Part shown: positions 8,268 to 20,225 of the stretch, one piece after another
Layout of the letters: each line of letters starts with the position of its first letter
Position numbering within the stretch: position 1 is the stretch's first letter
NCBI RefSeq assembly: GCF_901827185.1
Contig: NZ_LR594671.1
Location: 5,596,821 to 5,660,820, forward strand
Length of the DNA: 64,000 bases
Direction: 5' to 3'
Source: Variovorax sp. PBL-E5
GTDB taxonomy: Bacteria; Pseudomonadota; Gammaproteobacteria; Burkholderiales; Burkholderiaceae_C
Program-made: the position numbers and the translations under genes
Notes under the pieces: generated by a model
The model's input: only the letters and a program-made list of their open reading frames with translations
The model's database searches: none
What the model was told of the DNA's origin: nothing

Positions 8268-8989
8268 TCGACCAGGCCGTCCAGCCGCTTCTTCACTTCG
8301 CGCCAGCCCGGCATGCAGGCATCGAGCAGCCGATGGAAACGCGGTCCGTGGTGGTGCTCCTTCAAGTGGCACAGCTCGTGAAGGATCACGTAGTCGATGC
8401 ATTCGCGCGGCGCCTTCACCAGGTGCGGATTCAGCGTCAGGCGGCCGGCGGGCGAGCAATTGCCCCACTGCCGCCGCATGGCCCGAAGACGAACCGCCGG
8501 CAGTGCGTGCACCCAGCGCAACGGCGCGGCGACGGCCGCCAGGCGCGAGGCCATCACCTCGCGGGCACGCAGCGCATACCAGGCATCGAGCATCGCATGC
8601 ACCTGCGCCGCATCGGGCCGTGCCGCGGCGACCTCGATGTGGGCGCCGCGCATGCGCACGCTGCCGTGGCGCGGCGCATCGGCCACGACCTTGAGCTGAT
8701 AGCGCCGGCCCAGGTAGAGCAAGGATTCGCCGCTGACATGCTCGCGCGCCGGGGCGCTGTCCAGGCGTTGCCGGATGTCTGCCACGCGCTGACTGATCCA
8801 GGCCGCACGCTGCCGCACCGCGGCGATGACGGCCGTGTCGTCGGCATCCTGCGGCGCATCGACGACCACGCTGCCATCGGGCTCGACATGGATCGCGATG
8901 CGCCGCGCCTTGCGCGCGGGCTGCGTGCGGACGCGAAAGCGGATCAGCTCGTCGCCGTAGCGAAAGCTGCGCGAGGACGGCGCGTTCAT
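8246..8989 (-). CDS. M48-type metallopeptidase (YgjP/DUF45 family) coupled to the type I restriction operon
   Basis: The 247-residue product has the zincin motif HELCH at residues 204-208, followed by the downstream HHHGPRFHRLL segment, and upstream WGNC (175-178), a hallmark of the YgjP-like (DUF45, WLM/SprT-related) family. It begins MNAPSSRSFRYG, with an ATG that overlaps the hsdR stop by ATGA, so translation is coupled to the restriction subunit. Proteins of this family are often found beside type I restriction genes, but their role there is not established. The 3' end overlaps the convergent hydrolase gene by 22 bases. Fold and zinc site are confident; function at this locus is open. Confidence 0.88.
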   Translation of the reverse strand: MNAPSSRSFRYGDELIRFRVRTQPARKARRIAIHVEPDGSVVVDAPQDADDTAVIAAVRQRAAWISQRVADIRQRLDSAPAREHVSGESLLYLGRRYQLKVVADAPRHGSVRMRGAHIEVAAARPDAAQVHAMLDAWYALRAREVMASRLAAVAAPLRWVHALPAVRLRAMRRQWGNCSPAGRLTLNPHLVKAPRECIDYVILHELCHLKEHHHGPRFHRLLDACMPGWREVKKRLDGLVDQLMPLR

Positions 8990-11900
8990 CCGCGCCGGCT
9001 CAGGCCGACCCGCGTGATGTGCAGCACTTGCGTCACCACCTCGCCCGCCTTCTCGAGCCCGAGCGTGCCGTAGAGCAGCGTCAGCAAGCTCTTGCGAATG
9101 GCGGCCTCGATGCTCTGCGCGCTCAGCGAATGCTCGGCCACCGCGCGCTGCACGGCCTGGCCGATGGCCAAGGCATGGTCGACGTACAGGCCACGCTCTG
9201 CGGCACTCAAGCCGTTCGATGCGCTGTCGCCCAGTGCCATCAGGATCGCGCCGAAATAGGCGCGCGCCTGCGGGTTCGTCGCCAGCGCCTCGGGCAGGCC
9301 CGGCGTGGCGCGCTCCTCCACCAGGCGCTCGAACTCGCTGAACAGCGCGTACTGCTTGCGCGGACAGTCGAACATGGCCTCGGCCTGGGCGATCGCGTCG
9401 CTCAGCAACTCCGAGAACACCTTCTGCGCATAGGGGTCGTCGGCCAGATCCTGCTCGATGGTCATGCGCAGGCGAGTCTTGATGAGATCGGCCTCGTTGC
9501 GCGTCTTCTCGTCGGACCATCCATCACCGGCCGGTACATCGCCGAGACTGTGGATCGCGAACACGCCGAGGGGTTCGCGCACCTCGACGCCGAGCACCTG
9601 CGTGTCGACCAGCTTGGCGATCTGCGCTTCGTACGCGCTGTAGTCGACCGTCTCCATTGCATCGCGCCGCGCGGTCTGCCGCACGTCGACCAGAAAACGC
9701 AGATCCTGCTTGTAGCGCGCGATCAGCGCTTCCGAAAAACTCCGGTCTTCGAAGAAGCTGTGCGATGACAACGCAGTCTGCAGGCACAGGCCGAAGGCCG
9801 TGACCGCCGCCGAGAAATCATCGCGCAGCTTCTGGCGCGCGTCGTACGGTCCGCCCGGCGCGTCGGCTGCGATGCGCGGGCTCAATGCTTGCCGGAGTTG
9901 CTCGGGGTCGTCGCGGTTCGCCACGTCCTTGAAGAAGGCCCACATGGCCTCGTGCAGTGCCGGCAATCGCTTGTATTCGGTGCTGACCTCGCGATAAAGG
10001 CCTTCGAGGTCGGCGGCGTCGAAGCCGCCTTGGGTACGCGCCTCGAGATCCTGGTAGGCGCGGATCGCCGTGTCCAGTTCTTTCAGAATGCCCCGGTAGT
10101 CGACCAACAGGCCATGGCACTTGGCATCGTGCAGCCGGTTCACACGCGCCACCGCCTGGATCAGGTTGTGCCCTTTGAGCGGCTTGTCGATGTAGAGCAC
10201 CGCGTTGCGCGGCTCGTCGAAACCCGTGAGCAGGCGATCGACCACGATCAGCAGATCGGGGTCACCGGCCGAAGCGAATGCCTCCAGCGCACGGCGCTCG
10301 TACTGGGTTGCGTCCTCGCCGCCGTTCAAGACATTCTGCTTCCACCACTTCTGCACCTCGGGCATCGCGTCTTCGTCGACTTCGGTGTTGCCTTCGCGCG
10401 TGTCGGGTGGCGAAATCACCACCCTGCTGCTGACGAGGCCGGTGGCGTCGAGCGCCTTCTTGTAGCGGATGGCGTCACGCTTGCTCGCGGTGGCGACCTG
10501 ACCTTTCAGGCCCGGCTTGATCTTCTTGAAATTGGCGTTGAAATGCGTGGCGATGTCCCACGCGATCAACTCGATGCGATTCGCTGCGCCATAGATGGCA
10601 CCGCGACTCGCGTATTTGCCCTTCAGGTCGGCGCGCTGCGCCGCCGTGAGCCCGGCCGTGATCCTGTCGAACCAGCGGTCGACGGCTTCCGAGTTGATGA
10701 CCAGTTCGGGAACGCGCTCCTCGTAGAGCAAGGGCGCGACCGACTGGTCCTCCACCGCGCGCTGCATCGTGTAGGCGTGCACGATGGGACCGAACTTGTT
10801 CGCGGTCTTGTCATCCTTCAGCAGCGGCGTGCCGGTGAAGGCCACGCAGGCCGCGCGCGGCAATGCCTTCTTCATGCGCTCGTGCGTTTCGCCGCCATGG
10901 CTGCGATGGCCTTCGTCCACCAGCACGATGATGTCGGCAGCGTCGTTGCGGCACTCGGCCAGCTTCGACGCCGTGTTGAACTTCTGGACCAGCGCGAAGC
11001 TGATGCGCTCGGTGCCCTGCCCGATGCGCCGCGCCAGGTCGCGTCCCGTGACGGCCTTGCTGCGCTCGCCTTCCTTCTGCGTCGCGACGGTCGAACCGAA
11101 GGCGCCGCTGGTCACGAAGTTGCGCGCCAGCTGCTGTTCGAGATCGAGTCGGTCGGTGACCACGATCACGCGGCAGGCCTTCAGTTCTTCGTGCAGCAAC
11201 AGCGCCTTGGAGAGAAAGACCATGGTGAAGCTCTTGCCCGAACCCGTGGTGTGCCAGATCACGCCGCCTTCGCGCGCACCGCCGGGCCGCAAGGAAGCGA
11301 GCCGCTCGAGCAGCGAACGCACGCCGAAGAACTGCGGGTGGCGTGCGACGATCTTGCCCACGTGGCGGTCGAACAGAATGAAGCCGCGCAACAGTTCGAG
11401 CAGCCGCGACGGCGTGAGCAGGCTCACCAGCAATCGGTCCTGCGCGTTGGGCGGCATGGGCAGCGACCAGAGCGACTCGAACCACTCGCGCAAGGCCACG
11501 GGCTTTCCTTCGAACAGGGCGGCATGCGTGGCCGCGGACAGCGGCGCGTTCTTGAGCGCACGCACCTGCGCGTCGTCGAATTCCTCTTCCTTGTTCCAGC
11601 GCGCCCAGAACTTGGCCGGCGTGCGCGTGGTGCCGTAGCGGCCCTCGGTCTGGCTGATCGACAGCAGCAGTTGCGCATAGGCAAACAGATGCGGCACCTC
11701 GTCGTCGCGCTGGTTGCGCAGATGCTGGCTGATGCCTTCGAGCATCATCGCATCGCCGCTGCGCCGCGGACCGTGGGGCTGCTTGGCCTCGATCACCACC
11801 AGCGGGATGCCGTTGACGTAGCCGACGATGTCGGGCGCGCGATGGTGCGTGCCCTGGCTGGACAGCACGCGCAGTTCTTCGGTGATGTCGAAGCGATTGC

Positions 11901-12288
11901 GCGTGGCGTCGGCCCAGTCGATGATCGGCACCGTGGGCTGATGCTTCTTGCCGTCGGGCATGAACTCGGTGACCGTGATGCCGAACGCGAGCCTGGCGTA
12001 GAGGCGCTCATTGGCCGCCAGCAAGCCATCGCCCAGGCCGAGCGTGGACAACTCGCGCAGGATCTGTTCGATGGCGCTCGGGGACAGCGGATACGACTTG
12101 CCCTTGTAGTCGAAGCGGCGCGTGTGCAGGACTTCGACCAGGCGCGGCCTGATCAGCACTTCGCGCGTGCCGTCTCGCATCGCGAGGCACTCGGCCGCAC
12201 TCAGGTAGCGCCACCCCAGGTTGCAGAGCATGTGCAGCGCTGAAATCCGGGCGCTGCATTGCTCGTGGGCGGGCGGCATTGCGCTCAT
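8986..12288 (-). CDS. hsdR: Type I restriction endonuclease subunit R (ATP-dependent translocase/nuclease)
   Basis: The 1100-residue product has an N-terminal PD-(D/E)xK nuclease (Asp 153 in APDIVGYVNG and ExK in VVIEAKQP, Glu 167/Lys 169) followed by a superfamily 2 motor: Walker A TTGSGKS near 347-353, VVTDRLDLE (motif Ia region), DEGH at 458-461 and later helicase motifs such as DRLLTGFDEP and QAVARVNR. It cuts unmodified DNA after translocation in complex with HsdM and HsdS. The ATG at 12288 overlaps the hsdS stop (ATGA). The frame is open farther upstream, but that would run through hsdS. All key motifs look intact, so an active enzyme is expected. Confidence 0.95.
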   Translation of the reverse strand: MSAMPPAHEQCSARISALHMLCNLGWRYLSAAECLAMRDGTREVLIRPRLVEVLHTRRFDYKGKSYPLSPSAIEQILRELSTLGLGDGLLAANERLYARLAFGITVTEFMPDGKKHQPTVPIIDWADATRNRFDITEELRVLSSQGTHHRAPDIVGYVNGIPLVVIEAKQPHGPRRSGDAMMLEGISQHLRNQRDDEVPHLFAYAQLLLSISQTEGRYGTTRTPAKFWARWNKEEEFDDAQVRALKNAPLSAATHAALFEGKPVALREWFESLWSLPMPPNAQDRLLVSLLTPSRLLELLRGFILFDRHVGKIVARHPQFFGVRSLLERLASLRPGGAREGGVIWHTTGSGKSFTMVFLSKALLLHEELKACRVIVVTDRLDLEQQLARNFVTSGAFGSTVATQKEGERSKAVTGRDLARRIGQGTERISFALVQKFNTASKLAECRNDAADIIVLVDEGHRSHGGETHERMKKALPRAACVAFTGTPLLKDDKTANKFGPIVHAYTMQRAVEDQSVAPLLYEERVPELVINSEAVDRWFDRITAGLTAAQRADLKGKYASRGAIYGAANRIELIAWDIATHFNANFKKIKPGLKGQVATASKRDAIRYKKALDATGLVSSRVVISPPDTREGNTEVDEDAMPEVQKWWKQNVLNGGEDATQYERRALEAFASAGDPDLLIVVDRLLTGFDEPRNAVLYIDKPLKGHNLIQAVARVNRLHDAKCHGLLVDYRGILKELDTAIRAYQDLEARTQGGFDAADLEGLYREVSTEYKRLPALHEAMWAFFKDVANRDDPEQLRQALSPRIAADAPGGPYDARQKLRDDFSAAVTAFGLCLQTALSSHSFFEDRSFSEALIARYKQDLRFLVDVRQTARRDAMETVDYSAYEAQIAKLVDTQVLGVEVREPLGVFAIHSLGDVPAGDGWSDEKTRNEADLIKTRLRMTIEQDLADDPYAQKVFSELLSDAIAQAEAMFDCPRKQYALFSEFERLVEERATPGLPEALATNPQARAYFGAILMALGDSASNGLSAAERGLYVDHALAIGQAVQRAVAEHSLSAQSIEAAIRKSLLTLLYGTLGLEKAGEVVTQVLHITRVGLSRRG

Positions 12289-12977
12289 GCTGCGTCCATG
12301 GGTTCTTTGTGTCTTACGGAAACGCGGCGCGTTCCAGTCAGCAGATCCGCCATCAGTGCGTTCTTCTCGGCATGAAGCTTGTCGATCAAGCGCTCGGTAT
12401 TGACGAGTGCGCGATCCCAGGTCGCAAGAATTCTTGCGATCCGGCGCTGTTCGGGCAGCGGCGGAAAAGCAAAGGGAAGGTCCTTCAGAAGCTGGGTGTC
12501 GAGGCGTCCAGTTCCATGGCCAGCCGTGTCGACCATCTGCAGGATCTCGCGCTTGTTCGCGAGCAATTGGTACGCAAGAAACGACGCGTCCAGATCCGAT
12601 GCGGGAATCAGCGCTTTGACATCCTGGTTGAAGGCCATCTCCCGTTCTGCGATGCAAACGGGCAGGTCTTTGAACAAGGTCATCCCACGCGTCAGAACCA
12701 GGACGGATTGTGCCGGCGCCACGGCTGCGACAGCCTTGCCCAGTTCGCTGATGCGACGCGCAGTGCTGTCGATTCGAAGCGCTTTCATGTCTCGCGCGGT
12801 CACCCATGGAAACTCGCCGGACCAGAATGCTGCGTTGTTCAGGCTCGGCGTGCTGCCCGACATGAAGCCGGCGCATTCACCCAACGGCTTGCATTGCCAG
12901 CCAACTGGAAGCGCCGCCTGGCCTTTCGTCGTTGGCAAGGTATCGCGACCCTTCGAGTTCGAGCGGCGGTCCTTCAT
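12285..12977 (-). CDS. hsdS: Type I restriction specificity subunit S, half-length (single target-recognition domain)
   Basis: The 230-residue product carries one target-recognition domain: it opens LPVGWQCKPLGE, then GSTPS and FWSGEFPWVTARDM, and ends with the conserved coiled-coil spacer (PPLPEQRRIARILATWD ... LIDKLHAEKNALMADLL). Full HsdS proteins are usually 400 residues or more with two such units, so this is about half. Half-S proteins can dimerise, or pair with another half, to rebuild a bipartite site. The gene lies 12 bases after hsdM and overlaps hsdR by ATGA. By eye, GC content here is lower than in flanking genes, as is common for exchanged specificity genes. Confidence 0.9.
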   Translation of the reverse strand: MKDRRSNSKGRDTLPTTKGQAALPVGWQCKPLGECAGFMSGSTPSLNNAAFWSGEFPWVTARDMKALRIDSTARRISELGKAVAAVAPAQSVLVLTRGMTLFKDLPVCIAEREMAFNQDVKALIPASDLDASFLAYQLLANKREILQMVDTAGHGTGRLDTQLLKDLPFAFPPLPEQRRIARILATWDRALVNTERLIDKLHAEKNALMADLLTGTRRVSVRHKEPMDAA

Positions 12978-12989
12978 GACGATCGATTC

Positions 12990-14504
12990 CTACTCATAGC
13001 CAAGTTCCTTCAAGTAGACGGCCATCTCTTCCTCGATCCCGACCCATTCTTTCTTGAGCTCCACTCTCTCGCGCCGCACTTCGGACATGTCGACGCTCAT
13101 TGCTGACGCGGCACTATCGACATAGCGAGAGATATTGAGATTGAACTCGTGTCCTGCGATCGTCTCCAGCGCCACCAGCGTCGCGTACTTTTCTACTGGC
13201 AGACGTGCAGCATAGGTAGTCAGCATTCGCTGCAAATCTTCCTCGCGCAGCGCGTTCTGGTTCTTGCCCGGCTGGAAGCTGCGACTCGCATCGATGAAAA
13301 GTACGCTGTCATCCGGCTTGTTCTTGCGAAAGACCAGCACCGCGGCCGGAATGCTCGTCCCGTAGAAGAGCTTTTCGGGAATGCCGATGACCGCATCGAC
13401 CAGGTTTTCTTCAATGAGCTTCTGGCGAATCCGCCCTTCCGCGCCACCGCGAAACAACACGCCGTGGGGCACCACGACCGCCATGCGCCCGCTGCCCGCC
13501 TTCATGGTCTCGATCATGTGCAGGATGAAGGCGAAATCGCCTTTGGTGCGCGGCGGCACGCCGCGACGGAAGCGGCTGAACCTGTCGGTCTCCGCGCTTT
13601 CATGGCCCCACTTCTCCAGACTGAACGGCGGATTCGCGACCACGATGTCGAAGTGCCGCAGGCTGGTGTCGCTCGCCAGCAGCTTGGGATTGCGGATGGT
13701 GTCGCCCCACTCCACGCGATGGTTGTCCTCGCCGTGCAGGAACATGTTCATCTTGGCCAGCGCCCAGGTGCTGCCGATGGCTTCCTGCCCGTAGAGCGCA
13801 TAGCGGCGCGAGCCGGTACGCTCGCGGATCAGGCGGCCGCATTTCAGCAGCAGGGAGCCGGAGCCGCAGGTCGGGTCGCAGATTTCTTCGCCCTCTTTCG
13901 GATCCATGAGCCGCGCCATCAGCTCCGAGACTTCCGGCGGCGTGTAGAACTCGCCGGCCTTCTTGCCGCTCGTCGACGCGAAGTTCTTGATGAGGTATTC
14001 GTAGGCATTGCCGATGACGTCGAGCGTGCCGACGCGGCTCGGGCTGAGGTCGAGTTCGGGCTTGGCGAAGTCCTCGAGCAGGTGGCGCAGGATGTCGTTC
14101 TTCTGTTGTTCGTCGCCGAGCTTGTTGGCGTTGAAGCTGATGTCCTGGAAGACGTCGCGCAGCTTGGCGATGTTGGCGTCTTCGATGGCGTGCAAGGCCT
14201 TGTCGATGCGCTCGCCGCTGCCGGGTTCGAAGCGCGCCTTGTACAGCGCATAGAAGCTGGCGCGTGGCGGCAGCACGAAGCGCTCGGTCTTGAGCAGTTC
14301 CTCGATGAGGCCGGGCTCGGCGTGGGCGTATTCCTTCTTGTAGCTGTCGTAGTGGTCCTGCCAGACGTCCGACACGTACTTGAGGAAGAGCATGGTGAGG
14401 ACGTAGTCCTTGTAGATGCTCGAGTCGACGGTGCCGCGGAAGGTGTCGCAGGCGGCCCAGACGGCGGCGTTGATGCTTTCCTGGCTGATGCGGGTCTGAT
14501 TCAT
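12990..14504 (-). CDS. hsdM: Type I restriction-modification DNA adenine methyltransferase subunit M
   Basis: The 504-residue product has the N-terminal HsdM helical domain (YKDYVLTMLFLKYVSDVW near 31-48), the GEFYTP motif at 184-189, the SAM-binding DPTCGSG at 210-216 and the N6-adenine catalytic motif NPPF at 291-294. It methylates adenine in the target chosen by the S subunit and protects host DNA. It starts at an ATG 16 bases after the hsdS-like gene and ends 12 bases before hsdS, so it sits between two specificity genes in one operon. All motifs are intact. Confidence 0.95.
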   Translation of the reverse strand: MNQTRISQESINAAVWAACDTFRGTVDSSIYKDYVLTMLFLKYVSDVWQDHYDSYKKEYAHAEPGLIEELLKTERFVLPPRASFYALYKARFEPGSGERIDKALHAIEDANIAKLRDVFQDISFNANKLGDEQQKNDILRHLLEDFAKPELDLSPSRVGTLDVIGNAYEYLIKNFASTSGKKAGEFYTPPEVSELMARLMDPKEGEEICDPTCGSGSLLLKCGRLIRERTGSRRYALYGQEAIGSTWALAKMNMFLHGEDNHRVEWGDTIRNPKLLASDTSLRHFDIVVANPPFSLEKWGHESAETDRFSRFRRGVPPRTKGDFAFILHMIETMKAGSGRMAVVVPHGVLFRGGAEGRIRQKLIEENLVDAVIGIPEKLFYGTSIPAAVLVFRKNKPDDSVLFIDASRSFQPGKNQNALREEDLQRMLTTYAARLPVEKYATLVALETIAGHEFNLNISRYVDSAASAMSVDMSEVRRERVELKKEWVGIEEEMAVYLKELGYE

Positions 14505-14520
14505 GAATTTCCCTGAGGTC

Positions 14521-15132
14521 TTATGAATGGCCCGAAGCGCTGACCAGCGCTTCGGCCATGGATTCGAACATGCTGTCGCGGTTGCGGATCAAGCGCTCGT
14601 AGAGGCGCTGTTCGCTCCGGGCGAGACGGGCCAGCTCGACGACGCGCGCCTGGTCGGCGAGCGGGGGCACGCTGACGCGCAGCGCCTCGAGCACCGGCCG
14701 GCGCACGCTCAGCTGGCTCGAACCCTCCGCGGCGCGCCTGAGCGCGCGCTGGAAGGGCGCCCGGTTGATCTGCCAGGCGAGAAAGCCCGCCAGCAGCGCG
14801 CTGCCCGGCTTCATGCGAAGGTGGAACAGGTGCGGTCCGCAGACGGCGCCCTGCGGCGGCGCATCGAGGCAGATGGCATAGAAGCGCGTGCCGCGCGAGA
14901 CGAACAGCACATCGTCCGGCAGCAGCCAGTCGGCCTTGCCGCGGCCGCCGAGCCGCGTGCGGGTGACGCGGTCCCAGTGGACGCCATCGAGCGGATCCAT
15001 GTCCTTCATCTGAACGGCCCGCACGGGTCCGTCCTGCACTTCGTCGATGGGCCCGCGGAAGGGGTAGCCCGCATGCACGAACGCGGCCGCACCCAGCGAA
15101 ATTTCAAATGCATGAACGAACATGATGCACAT
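14521..15132 (-). CDS. Second restriction specificity-like protein (HsdS half subunit), first gene of the operon
   Basis: The product of about 203 residues resembles one HsdS half. It has an N-terminal recognition strand region (GYPFRGPIDE, VQMKDMDP), DWLLPDDVLFVSRG, FLAWQINRAPFQRAL, EGSSQLSVRRPVLEAL (the usual TRD end) and a helical spacer VPPLADQARVVELARLA through ESMAEAL. It differs clearly in sequence from the other half-S gene downstream of hsdM, so it is not a duplicate. The ATG at 15132 is chosen; TTG 15144 and ATG 15123 are alternatives, and none has a strong ribosome-binding site. It may pair with the second half-S or modulate it. Family call is good, exact role is inference. Confidence 0.8.
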   Translation of the reverse strand: MCIMFVHAFEISLGAAAFVHAGYPFRGPIDEVQDGPVRAVQMKDMDPLDGVHWDRVTRTRLGGRGKADWLLPDDVLFVSRGTRFYAICLDAPPQGAVCGPHLFHLRMKPGSALLAGFLAWQINRAPFQRALRRAAEGSSQLSVRRPVLEALRVSVPPLADQARVVELARLARSEQRLYERLIRNRDSMFESMAEALVSASGHS

Positions 15133-15223
15133 GCTAACTTGCAAAGTGGCAGCGCTTCACGCAAACTCAGATTGCGAATAAATAGCATCAAACGATGTGA
15201 TGCACAAAAAAGGAGGATTCGCG

Positions 15224-16222
15224 ATGGGCTATGAAGTGGACCTGCTGTCGTCCGCAAGCGGCGGCGGCGCGCTTTGCGTGCGATGGGGCCTGCCGGGAAA
15301 TTACAAGGTGCTGGTCTACGACGGCGGCACGGCGGAATCGGGCGAGCGCCTGGTCGCGCACATCGAATCCAACTATCTGAGCTCGCGGGTGGACTATGTC
15401 GTGAGTTCCCATCCCGACAGCGAGCACACGGCCGGGCTGGCGGTGGTGCTGCGCCGGCTGCAGGTCGGCGCGTTGTGGATGCATCGGCCCTGGACGCGTT
15501 CGGCGGCGCTGCGCGACAAGCTGCGCAGCGCCTTCCGCCTGGAAGAACTGGCCGGCCGCGGCAACATCCCGGTCCATGAGCCGTTCAAGGGCGCGCGCAT
15601 CGGTCCGTTCGTGGTGCTGTCGCCAAACGAGCAGCACTACGTCGATGGGCTGCTGCCGGGCTTCGGTCAATCGCCGAGGCGCGCCGCGGCCTCCCGGCCT
15701 GCCGATCCCGGCGCGTTCTTTCTGAAGATGAAGGAATGGGCCGGCGGCCCCTGGCGCTTCGAGGCGCTGCCGAACGATGCGGTCACCAGCGCGAAGAACG
15801 ATGCCAGTGCCGTGCTCTATGCCAGCTTCGGCGGCAACGGGGTGCTGCTGACCGGCACGGCCGGGATCGGGGCGCTCTCGGCAGCGGCGCACTACGCCGA
15901 ACGCCTGGGCATCCATCTGCCGTCGAGGCTGCGCTTCCTGCAGGTGCCCAACCATGGCCATCCCGGCAACGTGTCGACCGAGGTGCTGGACCGCATCGTC
16001 GGGGTGCGCGTGGCGAAGGAGGAGCGCTGCTACACCAAGACCGCCTTCGTCTCGGTGAGCCGCGATGCGCCGCAAGGCGCGGAACGGGTGGTGGCGGACG
16101 CGCTGGCGCGCCGCGGCGCGCTGACCTTCGCCACCCGCGGCGCGAGCCTTTATCACGGGCATGGCATGCCTGCGCGCAGATGGCGCACGGCCCGGCCCGC
16201 GCGAAACACCAATACGGCTTAA
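15224..16222 (+). CDS. Metallo-beta-lactamase-fold protein (ComEC-like stand-alone MBL domain) with altered metal site
   Basis: The 332-residue product has an MBL-like layout: VYDGGT (residues 31-36), SHPDSEHTAGL (H63, D65, E67, H68), LLTGTAG (209-214) and NHGHPGN (243-249). The usual forms in such stand-alone domains, from general family knowledge, are HxDxDH, TGDxG and HHGSxxN. Here the second Asp is Glu, the bridging Asp is Thr 212 and the HHGS loop is NHGH, so metal binding may be weak or lost. The ATG at 15224 has an ideal GGAGG seven bases upstream. It is divergent from the restriction operon, 91 bases away. Possible defence role is inference from position only. Confidence 0.72.
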   Translation: MGYEVDLLSSASGGGALCVRWGLPGNYKVLVYDGGTAESGERLVAHIESNYLSSRVDYVVSSHPDSEHTAGLAVVLRRLQVGALWMHRPWTRSAALRDKLRSAFRLEELAGRGNIPVHEPFKGARIGPFVVLSPNEQHYVDGLLPGFGQSPRRAAASRPADPGAFFLKMKEWAGGPWRFEALPNDAVTSAKNDASAVLYASFGGNGVLLTGTAGIGALSAAAHYAERLGIHLPSRLRFLQVPNHGHPGNVSTEVLDRIVGVRVAKEERCYTKTAFVSVSRDAPQGAERVVADALARRGALTFATRGASLYHGHGMPARRWRTARPARNTNTA

Positions 16223-16254
16223 ATTCGCGGCCTCAGCCCAAGGAGATTCTGCAG

Positions 16255-16563
16255 ATGATTCATGTCGTCGCCGTCATCACGGCCAAGCCCGGTCAACGCG
16301 CCCGGATCCTGGAAGCCTTCCACGCCAACCGGCCTGCCGTGCTGGCCGAACAGGGATGCATCGAGTACGTCGCCACCTTGGATGCCGAAGGCATGCCGAC
16401 GTCGCCGGGCACCTTCGGCGCGGACACCTTCGTCGTGATCGAGAAGTGGGAAACGCTGGATGCGCTCAACGCGCATGCGGTGTCGCCGCACATGGTCGCC
16501 TACGGCGCGAAGAACAAGGACTTCATTGCCGGCCGCGTGATCCATGTGCTGTCGCCGGTCTGA
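16255..16563 (+). CDS. Antibiotic biosynthesis monooxygenase (ABM/YgiN-like) domain protein
   Basis: The 102-residue product is a single dimeric alpha-beta barrel (ABM) domain: MIHVVAVITAKPG at the start, GCIEYVATLDAEG in the middle, FVVIEKWETLDALNAH and a closing HMVAYG helix. YgiN-type proteins are cofactor-free quinol oxidases or stress-related enzymes; the substrate here is unknown. An AAGGAG site lies upstream of the ATG. The gene follows the MBL-like gene by 32 bases on the same strand and converges on gap. Confidence 0.85.
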   Translation: MIHVVAVITAKPGQRARILEAFHANRPAVLAEQGCIEYVATLDAEGMPTSPGTFGADTFVVIEKWETLDALNAHAVSPHMVAYGAKNKDFIAGRVIHVLSPV

Positions 16564-16596
16564 GCCTCCCATCGGCCCAGCCGGCGAAAGAGGCGC

Positions 16597-19833
<3,237 letters not shown>

Positions 19834-19835
19834 CC

Positions 19836-20225
19836 ATGCATGGCCTGCACCTGACCGCCGACCTCCACGATTGCCGCTGCGAAATGCACTGGCTGCTCGA
19901 TGCCGAAGCGCTCGGCGCGGCTTGCGTCAAGACCGCACAGGCCGCCGGGCTGCAGGTGGTCGGCAAGCTCTTTCACGGCTTTCCGGCGACGCCGCAGGGG
20001 CCCGGCGGCGTGACGGCCACGGTGCTGCTGGCCGAGTCGCATCTGTGCGCCCACACCTGGCCCGAACAGCGCGGCGTCACGCTCGATGTCTACGTCTGCA
20101 ACATCGGCGCCGACCATTCGAGGAAGGCCATGGCGGTGATGGAAGCGCTGGAGGCGATCTTCATGCCGACGCGCGTGGAGCGGCATGCGCTGAAGCGCGG
20201 CGCGCTCGGGGCCGCTACCGCGTGA
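19836..20225 (+). CDS. speD: S-adenosylmethionine decarboxylase proenzyme
   Basis: The 129-residue product is the length of the short prokaryotic AdoMet decarboxylase. The self-processing motif LLAESHLCAHTWPE is present, with the pyruvoyl-forming Ser at 68 after Glu 67, and VDVYVC-like DVYVCNIG follows. The enzyme makes decarboxylated SAM, the aminopropyl donor for spermidine. No Shine-Dalgarno is seen and a stem-loop abuts the start. Its stop overlaps the GTG start of murU (GTGA). A spermidine synthase homologue lies about 8 kb downstream, not adjacent. Confidence 0.93.
   Translation: MHGLHLTADLHDCRCEMHWLLDAEALGAACVKTAQAAGLQVVGKLFHGFPATPQGPGGVTATVLLAESHLCAHTWPEQRGVTLDVYVCNIGADHSRKAMAVMEALEAIFMPTRVERHALKRGALGAATA

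Noticed and set aside
12285..15132. Frameshifted or interrupted single hsdS gene
   Set aside because: The two half-S genes are on opposite sides of an intact hsdM, each with its own stop and sensible N- and C-terminal parts, so a frameshift does not explain them.
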